From an uncultured Clostridia bacterium (lineage in GTDB: Bacteria; Bacillota; Clostridia; Oscillospirales; Acutalibacteraceae), in the NCBI GenBank assembly GCA_944381295.1, contig CALWKP010000119.1:1-6005 (forward strand): a stretch of 6,005 nucleotides of DNA, given 5' to 3'. The first letter of the stretch is position 1, and every line of letters begins with the position of its first letter. The notes beneath the pieces are model-generated. The model was not told where the DNA came from and searched no databases. It saw nothing but the letters and a program-made list of their open reading frames with translations. Below, piece by piece: positions 1 through 5,616 of this stretch. A program made the position numbers and the translations under genes.

Positions 1-19
1 GGATTTTTCTGGGGTGATG

Positions 20-28
20 TGGTACAAT
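20..28 (+). promoter_or_regulatory. Extended -10 promoter element for the HAD gene
   Basis: The sequence TGGTACAAT matches the extended -10 pattern TGnTATAAT with one mismatch in the hexamer (TACAAT, 23-28). The -35 region would fall at or before the window edge and cannot be judged. A start site seven bases after the hexamer would be at about 35, the A of the favoured ATG, so the transcript may be leaderless or nearly so. This is inferred from spacing only. Confidence 0.45.
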
Positions 29-34
29 GACCCT

Positions 35-802
35 ATGGAAAAGATATCTTTATTAGCAAGTGACATTGACGGGACCTTGCTTTTAGATGGCGCGACCTGC
101 ATCGATCCGGAAATCTTTGCGCAGATCCGCCGGTTGAAAGAAAAAGGCCTCCCATTTTGTGCGGCGAGCGGCCGCCAGTATTCCAGCCTTCGAAGACTGT
201 TTGCGCCGGTTGCGGATGATATCTTCTATCTTTGTGAGAACGGCGCAATTTCTTACCGTGACGGTGTCCCTGTGGATAAGACGCCGATGGACCGTGGATT
301 ATGCGAGCATCTCATCCGGGAGATTATTGCCCGGAAGGAATGCGAAGTGCTGATTAGCGGCGCGGATACCAGCTATCTGATCCCGAAACATCCGGATATC
401 GTGGATCGTATGCGTTTTTTTACAGGGAATAACGTTTGTGTGGTAAAGAAAACAGACGATATCGAAGAGGATATTATTAAGGTGTCGGCATTTTGTGGGG
501 ATGGTGCAATTTCCGCAGAACCGGAATTAGCACTGCAATGGCGCGGTCATTTTAATGTGGCAATTGCCGGGGAACAGTGGCTGGATTTTACTCTGGCAAA
601 TAAAGGAACCGGCCTGGAAGCGCTTTGCCGTGCGTTGAAAATCCCGATGGAAGAGGTTATGGCATTCGGGGATAATTACAATGATTTGCCCATGCTCCAA
701 CGGGTCGGACGGCCTTATTTGATGGCAGGAGCAGCGGAAGCGTTGTTGGAACTCCCGTTTTCCCATTGCCATAATGTTTTGGATGTGCTGAGAACACTGT
801 AA
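35..802 (+). CDS. Cof-type HAD-superfamily hydrolase (HAD-IIB sugar-phosphatase-like)
   Basis: A 255-residue cytoplasmic phosphatase of the Cof/YbiV-like HAD subfamily, whose members dephosphorylate sugar phosphates, nucleotides or cofactors with Mg2+; the substrate cannot be read from the sequence. All four HAD motifs are present. Motif I is SDIDGTLL, with nucleophile Asp10 and acid/base Asp12. Motif II is the Ser in AASGRQ (Ser45). Motif III is Lys190 in ANKGTG. Motif IV is FGDNYNDLPML, with Asp213 and Asp217. The C2-type cap lies between motifs II and III, and the length is normal for the family. I chose ATG 35 because the homologous N-terminus starts a few residues before the DxD motif. 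In-frame GTG 14 and ATG 17 would add seven or six residues that overlap a -10-like element. No good ribosome binding site precedes 35, so the start is the least certain part. A strong terminator follows, suggesting a single-gene unit or the end of one that begins upstream. Confidence 0.9.
   Translation: MEKISLLASDIDGTLLLDGATCIDPEIFAQIRRLKEKGLPFCAASGRQYSSLRRLFAPVADDIFYLCENGAISYRDGVPVDKTPMDRGLCEHLIREIIARKECEVLISGADTSYLIPKHPDIVDRMRFFTGNNVCVVKKTDDIEEDIIKVSAFCGDGAISAEPELALQWRGHFNVAIAGEQWLDFTLANKGTGLEALCRALKIPMEEVMAFGDNYNDLPMLQRVGRPYLMAGAAEALLELPFSHCHNVLDVLRTL
746..775 (+). promoter_or_regulatory. Weak candidate promoter for the AraC gene, inside the HAD gene
   Basis: TTGGAA (746-751), an 18-base spacer and CATAAT (770-775) form a passable sigma-A promoter within the last codons of the HAD gene. 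It is offered because the 18 bases between the terminator and the AraC start cannot hold a promoter. If it is real, the terminator hairpin would lie in the AraC leader. Matches of this quality occur by chance, so confidence is low. Confidence 0.22.
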
Positions 803-804
803 CG

Positions 805-847
805 AAAAAGGGACTGCTGTACGGAAAATCCGAAGCGGTCCCTTTTT
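805..847 (+). terminator. Intrinsic terminator after the HAD gene
   Basis: The arm AAAAAGGGAC (805-814) pairs perfectly with GTCCCTTTTT (838-847). Four more pairs continue inward (815-818 with 834-837, one of them G-T), and a small CGGA/TCCG hairpin caps the loop. The right arm ends in five T residues. It begins two bases after the HAD stop codon. The A-rich left arm would also make it work on the opposite strand, but no minus-strand gene ends here. It ends 18 bases before the next start codon, so it also lies in any leader of the AraC gene transcribed from further upstream. Confidence 0.9.
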
Positions 848-865
848 GAAATGGGAGGGGAAGTT

Positions 866-1882
866 ATGGACGCAGAATTGATGCAAAGGCTTTCAATGAT
901 CACCCCGGAGGAACAGGAGATTTTACAGGGGAAACCTTTGGATAAGAGCTTGTATTCTTCCGGATCTCACTTTCAGGTGGATTATGCTAAAATGCTGGAA
1001 CTGCATAAATTGATCCGGCTTCGATTGAATACCAGGTTTACAGCATTCCCGCGTCATAGCCATAATTATATTGAAATGCAGTATGTTTGCAGCGGGACAG
1101 TAACGCATGTGATGGATAGAGGGGAGAAGGTCTGCCTGCAGGAGGGAGATCTGTTGATGATGAATCAGCAGGCGGAACATGCGGTAGAAAAAGCAGAACA
1201 TGGAGATATTGCAGTGAATTTTATGATTCTTCCGCAATATCTGGATGTTGCATTTGAGATAGCAGGAACAGATAATTTGTTATGGAAGTTCTTGTCAGGG
1301 AGCTTATGGCGGGATGGACAGGCTATCCGGTATCTGCATTATTGTGTAAAAGATGTTCTGACCGTACAAAATCTCATGGAAAATTTGATCTGGACGATGA
1401 TGAATGAACCGAAAAATGAAAAGCTGCTGACACAGACTACCATGGGGGTCTTGTTTTTAGAGCTTCTCAACCAATCGGAAAATTTGAAACCTGAGATACA
1501 GGCCAGCCATCAATATCCTTTGGTAGCGGAAACAATGCGGGAAATCGAGAGAAATTATCGTACCGCGAGTCTGTCTGATATCGCAGCGCGATACCGGGTA
1601 TCGGTGGCATATTGCAGTCGGCTGATTCATCAGGTGACAGGAATGTCGTTTAAAGAACTGTTATTGCGCAGACGTCTGGAAAAGGCAGCGCAGTTTTTGA
1701 AGCAGACGGATTTACCAGTGGTTCGGATTATTGAAGCAGTGGGATATGATAATACCAGCTATTTTCATCGGGCATTTCGGCAGAACTTTGGCATGAGTCC
1801 ACGGGAATATCGGTATATGGGACGGGAAAAAACAACTTCTGACATTGCAGAAAATGGAAAGCGCCGGGCCCCGCAGCCTTGA
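866..1882 (+). CDS. AraC-family transcriptional regulator with N-terminal cupin-like domain
   Basis: A 338-residue cytoplasmic DNA-binding regulator. The N-terminal half has a cupin-type ligand domain from about residue 57, with the RHSHNYIEM segment (His64, His66, Glu70) and a later EGDLLMMNQQAEH strand. In this family the domain usually senses a sugar or another small molecule. The C-terminal half carries the paired AraC helix-turn-helix motifs. The first is SLSDIAARYRVSVAYCSRLI (about 235-254). The second runs from about 284 to 316 and includes IIEAVGYDNTSYFHRAF and the GMSPREYR signature. I chose ATG 866 because GGGAGGGG (854-861) is well placed for it; ATG 851 lies upstream of that site and has none of its own. 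The gene starts 18 bases after a terminator. The last residues (RRAPQP) and the TGA stop are encoded by the left arm of a palindromic repeat, so the tail beyond the HTH was probably altered when the repeat arrived. Neither its inducer nor its target genes are evident; no sugar-use genes lie in the window. Confidence 0.93.
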   Translation: MDAELMQRLSMITPEEQEILQGKPLDKSLYSSGSHFQVDYAKMLELHKLIRLRLNTRFTAFPRHSHNYIEMQYVCSGTVTHVMDRGEKVCLQEGDLLMMNQQAEHAVEKAEHGDIAVNFMILPQYLDVAFEIAGTDNLLWKFLSGSLWRDGQAIRYLHYCVKDVLTVQNLMENLIWTMMNEPKNEKLLTQTTMGVLFLELLNQSENLKPEIQASHQYPLVAETMREIERNYRTASLSDIAARYRVSVAYCSRLIHQVTGMSFKELLLRRRLEKAAQFLKQTDLPVVRIIEAVGYDNTSYFHRAFRQNFGMSPREYRYMGREKTTSDIAENGKRRAPQP

Positions 1883-1977
1883 AATCTTTGATTTCAAGGC
1901 AGCAGTCCTACCGGACTAAGTCCGGTAGGACTGCTTTCGCATGGCTCCAAAAGGAGCCATGCGCTGCGGGGCCCGGC
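1863..1977. repeat. 115-bp nested palindrome, perfect four-way cloverleaf
   Basis: The outer arms GCCGGGCCCCGCAGC (1863-1877) and GCTGCGGGGCCCGGC (1963-1977) are exact reverse complements over 15 bp. Between them lie three further perfect hairpins. Hairpin 1 is CTTGAAATC (1878-1886), loop TTT, GATTTCAAG (1890-1898), where C1877 and G1899 can extend the pairing. Hairpin 2 is AGCAGTCCTACCGGA (1901-1915), loop CTAAG, TCCGGTAGGACTGCT (1921-1935). Hairpin 3 is GCATGGCTCC (1939-1948), loop AAAA, GGAGCCATGC (1953-1962). Apart from the loops, only about five bases are unpaired. The element sits between convergent genes, contains the AraC stop codon, and ends eight bases before the ATPase stop codon. 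It contains no coding signal. It may be a dispersed palindromic (REP- or MITE-like) element, a bidirectional transcription barrier or RNA 3'-end protector, or a recombination site. The structure is directly visible; the function is inferred. Confidence 0.93.
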
Positions 1978-2004
1978 ACAGTAGCTTACTGCCCGGATTT
2001 TTTT
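1973..2004 (+). terminator. Candidate intrinsic terminator for the AraC gene
   Basis: CCGG (1973-1976) and CAGTA (1979-1983) pair with TACTG (1987-1991) and CCGG (1993-1996) around a GCT loop, with a small internal bulge. One A and seven T residues follow (1998-2004). Read on the plus strand this is a reasonable intrinsic terminator for the AraC transcript. It uses bases of the right outer arm of the cloverleaf, so the two structures compete. It also overlaps the last codons and stop of the ATPase gene on the other strand. Confidence 0.5.
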
Positions 2005-3866
2005 CGGTTTCCAGGAAGGAAATTTCCTTTTGCCGATAACCGCATGGCGTTCAGAATGGCAAGAACCGAAACACCTACATCGGCAAAAACAGCTTCCCAC
2101 ATAGTTGCCAGGCCAATAGCACCTAAAAGCAGGACCAGCCCTTTGACAACCAGTGCAAATACAATGTTCTGGTGGACGATCCGCATAGTTTGACGGGAAA
2201 TGCGAATTGCTTCTGGGACTTTCCATGGATTATCGTCCATTAGGACAATATCAGCGGCTTCAATTGCCGCATCGGACCCCATTCCGCCCATGGCAATGCC
2301 CACATCGGCACGGGAAAGAACCGGTGCATCGTTGATTCCGTCGCCGAGGAAGGCCAAAGACCCTTTGGCTGACTTTTGCGATAAAAGGATTTCCACTTGT
2401 TCCACTTTTCCAGCAGGCAGCAATTCTGCATGCACCTCATCAATCCCAAGCTGTTGTGCAACCGCCTGTCCGGATACCTCGGCATCCCCGGTCAGCATGA
2501 CCGTTTTTTTGACACCTTCTGTTTTCAGCGCACGGATTGTCTCCAAAGCGTCAGGTTTGATTTGATCAGAAATCACCAGATGTCCGGCATATTCCCCGTC
2601 CACTGCAACGTGTATTTGGGTTCCCGGATGATGACAGGCATGCCAGGAAATTTTGGATTGTTCCATCAGTTTTCCGTTACCCACAGAGATATCGTGACCG
2701 TCAATGACTGCGCGGATACCATGGCCGGGGATCTCTTCGTATTGGGTAACACGGCTCAGATCGAGTTCTTTCCCGTAAGCCTCTTGAATCGAGTGAGAAA
2801 TCGGATGGGTGGAGTATCCTTCAGCAAGTGCAGCATATTCGAGAAGCTGTAATTTTGTGACCTGGTCCGGATGGATCGCTGTTACCTGAAAAACACCCTG
2901 GGTCAAAGTACCGGTCTTATCAAAAACTACGGTTTCGGTGCGGGACAAAACCTCCAGATAATTTCCGCCCTTGACCAGAATTCCGGAACGGGAAGCCCGG
3001 CCAATCCCGCTGAAGAAGCTAAGGGGAACAGAGATAACCAGCGCACAAGGACAGGAAATGACCAAAAAGATGAGAGCCCGTTCGATCCAGTCCGCCCAAG
3101 CCCCCATACCGGCCATAGGAGGAACGACTGCCAATAATACAGCGGCAACAACGACACAGGGAGTGTAATACCGGGCGAATTTGGTGATGAAATTTTCCGC
3201 AGGCGCTTTTTTCTCCGCAGCATTTTCCACCAGGTCCAGAATTTTGGCGACGGTAGATTCCCCGAACGGTTTTGTCACTTGAATACGAAGCAGCCCTGTT
3301 TGATTGATACATCCGCTCATTACCTCGTCCCCGGCAGAAATTCCCCTGGGAAGAGATTCTCCGGTCAGGGCAGAAGTATCAGCAAAGGAATCCCCTTCCA
3401 GGATAATCCCATCCAGCGGAATTTTTTCACCGGGCCTTACAACGATGATGTCTCCCGGAAGTACGGCCTCCGGACTGACCGTTTGAATCTCGCCGTCGCG
3501 TTCCAAGTTGGCGCTGTCCGGGCGTATTTTCATTAACTCAGCAATGGACTTCCGGGACTTTCCCACTGCATAGCTTTGGAACAATTCGCCGACTTGGTAG
3601 AAAAGCATCACCGCGGAAGCTTCCAGATATTCGCCAATGCAGAAAGCTCCGATGGTAGCGACAGACATCAGGAAATTTTCATCAAAGACCTGACCGTGTA
3701 AAATACTACGGACAGATTTCCATAGGATATCCCATCCGATGACGGCATAAGGAAGAAGGAAAGCGAAAATACGAAACGATGACGGGATAGGGAGAATGTA
3801 TGCGAAAACGAGCAAAGCAGCGCTGACCAGGATGCGGGCAAACATTTTTTTCTGTTTTTTTGTCAT
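1986..3866 (-). CDS. cadA: P1B-2-type heavy-metal ATPase (Zn2+/Cd2+/Pb2+ exporter, CadA/ZntA type)
   Basis: A 626-residue cytoplasmic-membrane pump that uses ATP to export divalent soft metals. From the N-terminus it has four hydrophobic segments before residue 105, then the actuator domain with TGES (168-171). The sixth helix carries SCPCALVISVPL (Cys272-Pro-Cys274), followed by DKTGTLT with the phosphorylated Asp316, the HP nucleotide-site motif (His354-Pro355) and GDGINDAP (508-515). The last helices carry Lys575 and the FADVG Asp596. CPC plus the late Lys and Asp is the P1B-2 pattern (Zn/Cd/Pb), not the copper pattern. No N-terminal HMA domain is present; a separate HMA protein is encoded 36 bases upstream. 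I chose ATG 3866 because AGGAG (3876-3880) lies nine bases away; ATG 3875 would touch that site directly. This is the last gene of the repressor-HMA-ATPase operon. The exact preferred metal cannot be read from sequence. Confidence 0.96.
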   Translation of the reverse strand: MTKKQKKMFARILVSAALLVFAYILPIPSSFRIFAFLLPYAVIGWDILWKSVRSILHGQVFDENFLMSVATIGAFCIGEYLEASAVMLFYQVGELFQSYAVGKSRKSIAELMKIRPDSANLERDGEIQTVSPEAVLPGDIIVVRPGEKIPLDGIILEGDSFADTSALTGESLPRGISAGDEVMSGCINQTGLLRIQVTKPFGESTVAKILDLVENAAEKKAPAENFITKFARYYTPCVVVAAVLLAVVPPMAGMGAWADWIERALIFLVISCPCALVISVPLSFFSGIGRASRSGILVKGGNYLEVLSRTETVVFDKTGTLTQGVFQVTAIHPDQVTKLQLLEYAALAEGYSTHPISHSIQEAYGKELDLSRVTQYEEIPGHGIRAVIDGHDISVGNGKLMEQSKISWHACHHPGTQIHVAVDGEYAGHLVISDQIKPDALETIRALKTEGVKKTVMLTGDAEVSGQAVAQQLGIDEVHAELLPAGKVEQVEILLSQKSAKGSLAFLGDGINDAPVLSRADVGIAMGGMGSDAAIEAADIVLMDDNPWKVPEAIRISRQTMRIVHQNIVFALVVKGLVLLLGAIGLATMWEAVFADVGVSVLAILNAMRLSAKGNFLPGNRKKSGQ

Positions 3867-3902
3867 CACGATCATCTCCTGAAAAAAGCGATAGGAGGAA
3901 AA

Positions 3903-4121
3903 CTATCCAACAATTTTGCAATCGGGTTCAATACGGCGGCAGACTTTGGAAGCTTGCTTGAGGATTTCATCAAATTTCGCTTCTTCTGCAGAGATTGTCA
4001 GTTTTTGGGTCAGAAAGCTGATAGAAGCACTTTCCACGCCGTCAATTTTTTTGATAGCGTCTTCCATTTTACGTGCACAATTAGCACAATCCAGCTCCGT
4101 TAAAGAAAATGTTTTTACCAT
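3903..4121 (-). CDS. Free-standing HMA-domain metal-binding protein
   Basis: A 72-residue soluble protein consisting of a single heavy-metal-associated (HMA) domain of ferredoxin-like fold. The metal loop is LDCANCARKME with Asp11, Cys12 and Cys15. An Asp just before the CxxC is the arrangement found in the zinc/cadmium HMA domains of ZntA-type pumps. The following KKIDGVESASISF segment is the usual first helix end and second strand. The start is ATG 4121, preceded at seven bases by GAGGTG (4129-4134); an in-frame TTG at 4127 is disfavoured. It lies 33 bases after the repressor gene and 36 bases before the ATPase gene, in the same operon. It probably replaces the missing N-terminal HMA domain of the ATPase, either delivering metal to the pump or buffering it. 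Cys and His residues near the C-terminus (Cys65, Cys60-region) are sparse, so no second metal site is claimed. Confidence 0.9.
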   Translation of the reverse strand: MVKTFSLTELDCANCARKMEDAIKKIDGVESASISFLTQKLTISAEEAKFDEILKQASKVCRRIEPDCKIVG

Positions 4122-4154
4122 AATCAATCACCTCAAAATAATTGTATGTGGACA

Positions 4155-4520
4155 TTATTCTTCGACATGCTCCATACCCTGACCGATAATCAGGCGGACA
4201 TGGCTGTCGGCAAGAGAATAAAAGACATTTTTGCCGTCTTTGCGGGATTTGACCAGTTTGTTTGCTTTCAAGATTCTGAGCTGATGAGAGACAGCTGTTT
4301 GGGATACGCCGAGGAGCTGAGAAATATCGCAAACGCATAGTTCTGCTTCAAATAGTGTATAAAGGATTTTGATTCTGGTAGAATCACCGAAAATTTTGAA
4401 CAATTCAGCGAGGTCAAACAGAGTCTCATCGGGAGGCAGGAGGGAGAGGACTTTATTGACGGTATCTTGGTGGACACATTGGAATTCACAGCGTTCGAGA
4501 TCTTCGGGCACAAAACTCAC
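4155..4520 (-). CDS. ArsR/SmtB-family metal-responsive repressor (CadC/SmtB type)
   Basis: A 121-residue dimeric winged-helix repressor. The helix-turn-helix is about residues 66-86 (ISQLLGVSQTAVSHQLRILK) and the wing follows at KSRKDGKNVFYSL. Both family metal sites can be seen. The alpha3N-type site comprises Cys11 and Cys15 near the N-terminus and ELCVCD (Cys62, Cys64), as in CadC. The alpha5-type site comprises Asp105, His107, His118 and Glu121, with the same spacing as SmtB Asp104/His106/His117/Glu120; Glu121 is the last residue. The family represses efflux genes and releases DNA on binding Zn, Cd or Pb. The assigned start is GTG 4520, with GAAAGG only two bases upstream. GTG 4511 would give 118 residues and better spacing, and is a real alternative. 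It is the first gene of the efflux operon and is preceded by its own palindromic operator, so it is probably autoregulated. Confidence 0.94.
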   Translation of the reverse strand: MSFVPEDLERCEFQCVHQDTVNKVLSLLPPDETLFDLAELFKIFGDSTRIKILYTLFEAELCVCDISQLLGVSQTAVSHQLRILKANKLVKSRKDGKNVFYSLADSHVRLIIGQGMEHVEE

Positions 4521-4528
4521 AACCTTTC

Positions 4529-4548
4529 ATATGAACATCTGTTCATAT
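4529..4548. promoter_or_regulatory. SmtB/CzrA-type operator palindrome
   Basis: ATATGAACA (4529-4537) and TGTTCATAT (4540-4548) form a perfect 9-2-9 inverted repeat around TC. This is the well-known ArsR/SmtB operator pattern (TGAACA...TGTTCA in an AT-rich frame). It begins nine bases upstream of the repressor start codon, touches the -10 hexamer of the operon promoter, and covers the predicted transcription start near 4540. A bound repressor would therefore block initiation. It is about 70 bases from the divergent lipoprotein -35 element, so it probably does not control that gene. Confidence 0.9.
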
Positions 4549-4575
4549 ATTATTGCAAAAAAATCAGTTTGTCAA
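4547..4575 (-). promoter_or_regulatory. Sigma-A promoter of the metal-efflux operon
   Basis: On the minus strand a perfect TTGACA (-35, 4575-4570) is followed by a 17-base spacer containing a T-run and then TAATAT (-10, 4552-4547; four of six matches). The -10 overlaps the operator palindrome by two bases, and the start site should fall inside the palindrome. This would drive the repressor, HMA and ATPase genes as one transcript. Confidence 0.8.
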
Positions 4576-4620
4576 TACCTATGCAAAAAAAATTCCGCAC
4601 GAACAAGATGAGAGGTTTTC

Positions 4621-4649
4621 TTGACAGAAGAGGGTGGAACCGATATAAT
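4621..4649 (+). promoter_or_regulatory. Perfect-consensus sigma-A promoter of the lipoprotein gene
   Basis: TTGACA (4621-4626), exactly 17 bases, then TATAAT (4644-4649): full consensus at both hexamers with ideal spacing. The predicted start is near 4656, giving a leader of about 59 bases. It points away from the metal operon, and the two -35 elements are about 45 bases apart. The remaining intergenic bases (4576-4620) show no structure I can support. Confidence 0.88.
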
Positions 4650-4714
4650 AGACCAAATCACTTCAGCAAGCAGAAAGAACCGAAAAAGTGATGGAAACAG
4701 GAAAGGAATTTTAT

Positions 4715-5425
4715 ATGAATAAGATTATGGAAAAAGGAAAGCTGGCAGCAGCGTTTTGCGCGGTGGCCTTGTTGTTTACAGCATGTACACCGGGAAATAG
4801 TGCTTCATCAGAATCAGGCCAGGTGTCCAAAACGCAGGAAAGTCAGACGGAGTCTTCGGAAACATCGGCAGTGTCTTCTGGTGTTCCAGAAAAAGAGGAA
4901 GCTGTTTCCAGTAGTATCAATACTGAGGAAACGAATTCTAGCAAATTGGAAAGCCAGGAAGTTCCCGAAAAAGAACTCCCTGTAACATTGTACATAGGAA
5001 TGAATGGGGATTTTGAAGAGTATCCGGTGAAATGCGCAGGCGAATTGACGCCGGAACTGTTGATTGCGGGGATTGCCGACCTGACAGGATGGAACTTGAC
5101 GTTGGCGGATGAAGTGACAACGGGGAAAGGTGGAATGACGGTAAGTTTCAGCAAAGCGTGTTCTTTATTTACGGGGCCGCCGGACCCGCAAAAAGAAGAA
5201 TTTTTCGCGTATGATGCGGAAACGCTGGATCAGATGATTTTGGATAGCATTCAAAAGACACTGCAATACAATTTTGTAGATCCAGAATTAGGAGATCCGG
5301 AATCCCTGGACATTTATTATTGTATGGAAGGGGATCAGCCGTTGTACCTGGAAAATATTGATGTAACGATCCCAATGACCGAACCATATCATGGTTTGGA
5401 CAGTATACGGAACAATTCTAAATAG
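4715..5425 (+). CDS. Lipoprotein with Ser/Thr/Glu-rich linker and GerMN-like C-terminal domain
   Basis: A 236-residue predicted lipoprotein. Residues 1-24 form a lipoprotein signal: a Lys-rich start (MNKIMEKGK), a hydrophobic stretch (LAAAFCAVALLF) and the lipobox FTAC with Cys24. Residues 25 to about 88 are a low-complexity Ser/Thr/Glu/Gln linker with VPEKE occurring twice, typical of a spacer across the Gram-positive wall. Residues from about 89 form a folded domain: the strand LPVTLYIGMNG, the helix ELTPELLIAGIADLTG, the strand MTVSFSKA, the helix DQMILDSIQKTLQYNF, the strand SLDIYYCMEG, and a final segment with VTIPMTEPYHGL. This order and the VSFS/late-strand pattern resemble the GerMN domain of spore-germination and sporulation lipoproteins; that match is tentative. 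ATG 4715 is chosen because AAAGGA lies seven bases upstream; earlier in-frame starts (GTG 4688, ATG 4691) have no site and would bury the signal. Transcription is from its own strong promoter and ends at the hairpin at 5486. Confidence 0.85.
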   Translation: MNKIMEKGKLAAAFCAVALLFTACTPGNSASSESGQVSKTQESQTESSETSAVSSGVPEKEEAVSSSINTEETNSSKLESQEVPEKELPVTLYIGMNGDFEEYPVKCAGELTPELLIAGIADLTGWNLTLADEVTTGKGGMTVSFSKACSLFTGPPDPQKEEFFAYDAETLDQMILDSIQKTLQYNFVDPELGDPESLDIYYCMEGDQPLYLENIDVTIPMTEPYHGLDSIRNNSK

Positions 5426-5485
5426 GAAAAATATTAAAGTGTTCATCGATAAATTTTTACGCGATGAAAAAACAAATATGAGAAG

Positions 5486-5527
5486 ATAAACTAACCCCCA
5501 GAAATTTTTTCTGGGGGGTTAGTTTAT
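5486..5527. terminator. Long, probably bidirectional terminator hairpin
   Basis: The left arm at 5486-5504 (ATAAACTAACCCCCAGAAA) pairs with the right arm at 5508-5527 through 19 pairs around a TTT loop. The only imperfection is one extra G on the right (six G against five C). It lies 60 bases after the lipoprotein stop codon and ends about 90 bases before the amidohydrolase start. The downstream tract (TTAGTTTAT) is only moderately T-rich, so efficiency is uncertain, but the stem is very stable. Confidence 0.8.
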
Positions 5528-5543
5528 GAAAAAATCAAAAACG

Positions 5544-5549
5544 TATAAT
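5544..5549 (+). promoter_or_regulatory. Possible -10 element for the amidohydrolase gene
   Basis: A perfect TATAAT occurs 17 bases after the terminator hairpin and 68 bases before the amidohydrolase start. No convincing -35 is visible at the expected distance, because that position falls in the hairpin arm. The AT-rich stretch 5528-5600 makes chance matches likely. The rest of the 191-base gap between the lipoprotein and amidohydrolase genes holds only the terminator and a good ribosome binding site. Confidence 0.3.
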
Positions 5550-5616
5550 TTTGAAAATGATACAACTAGAATTGATAAAAAGACACGGATAGAATGAAAG
5601 AAAAGGAGGGGGAAGT

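Noticed and set aside
811..1935. The 8-mer GGACTGCT appears both in the HAD terminator (811-818) and in hairpin 2 of the cloverleaf (1928-1935).
   Set aside because: Eight bases shared between two hairpins without flanking similarity is not enough to claim a common origin.
1863..1977. The cloverleaf considered as a tRNA, a CRISPR fragment or an integron attC site.
   Set aside because: The stems are far longer than tRNA arms and there are no T-loop or anticodon features. There are no direct repeats with spacers. The attC-type RYYYAAC/GTTRRRY core sites are not evident.
1879..2226. Open frames on both strands running from the cloverleaf into the 3' end of the ATPase gene.
   Set aside because: They overlap the well-supported ATPase in other frames, have no family motifs and no ribosome binding site, and cross a palindromic repeat.
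5442..5468. Inverted repeat TTCATCG/CGATGAA after the lipoprotein gene.
   Set aside because: Seven base pairs with a 13-base loop in AT-rich DNA and no T-tract is within chance, and a much stronger terminator follows at 5486.
5526..5597. A 23-codon open frame starting MKKSKTYNF and ending with TGA, between the terminator and the amidohydrolase gene.
   Set aside because: Its ATG lies inside the right arm of the terminator hairpin with no properly spaced ribosome binding site (only a G-run in the stem). A-rich DNA readily gives Lys/Asn-rich short frames. It could still be a leader peptide, but nothing supports it.
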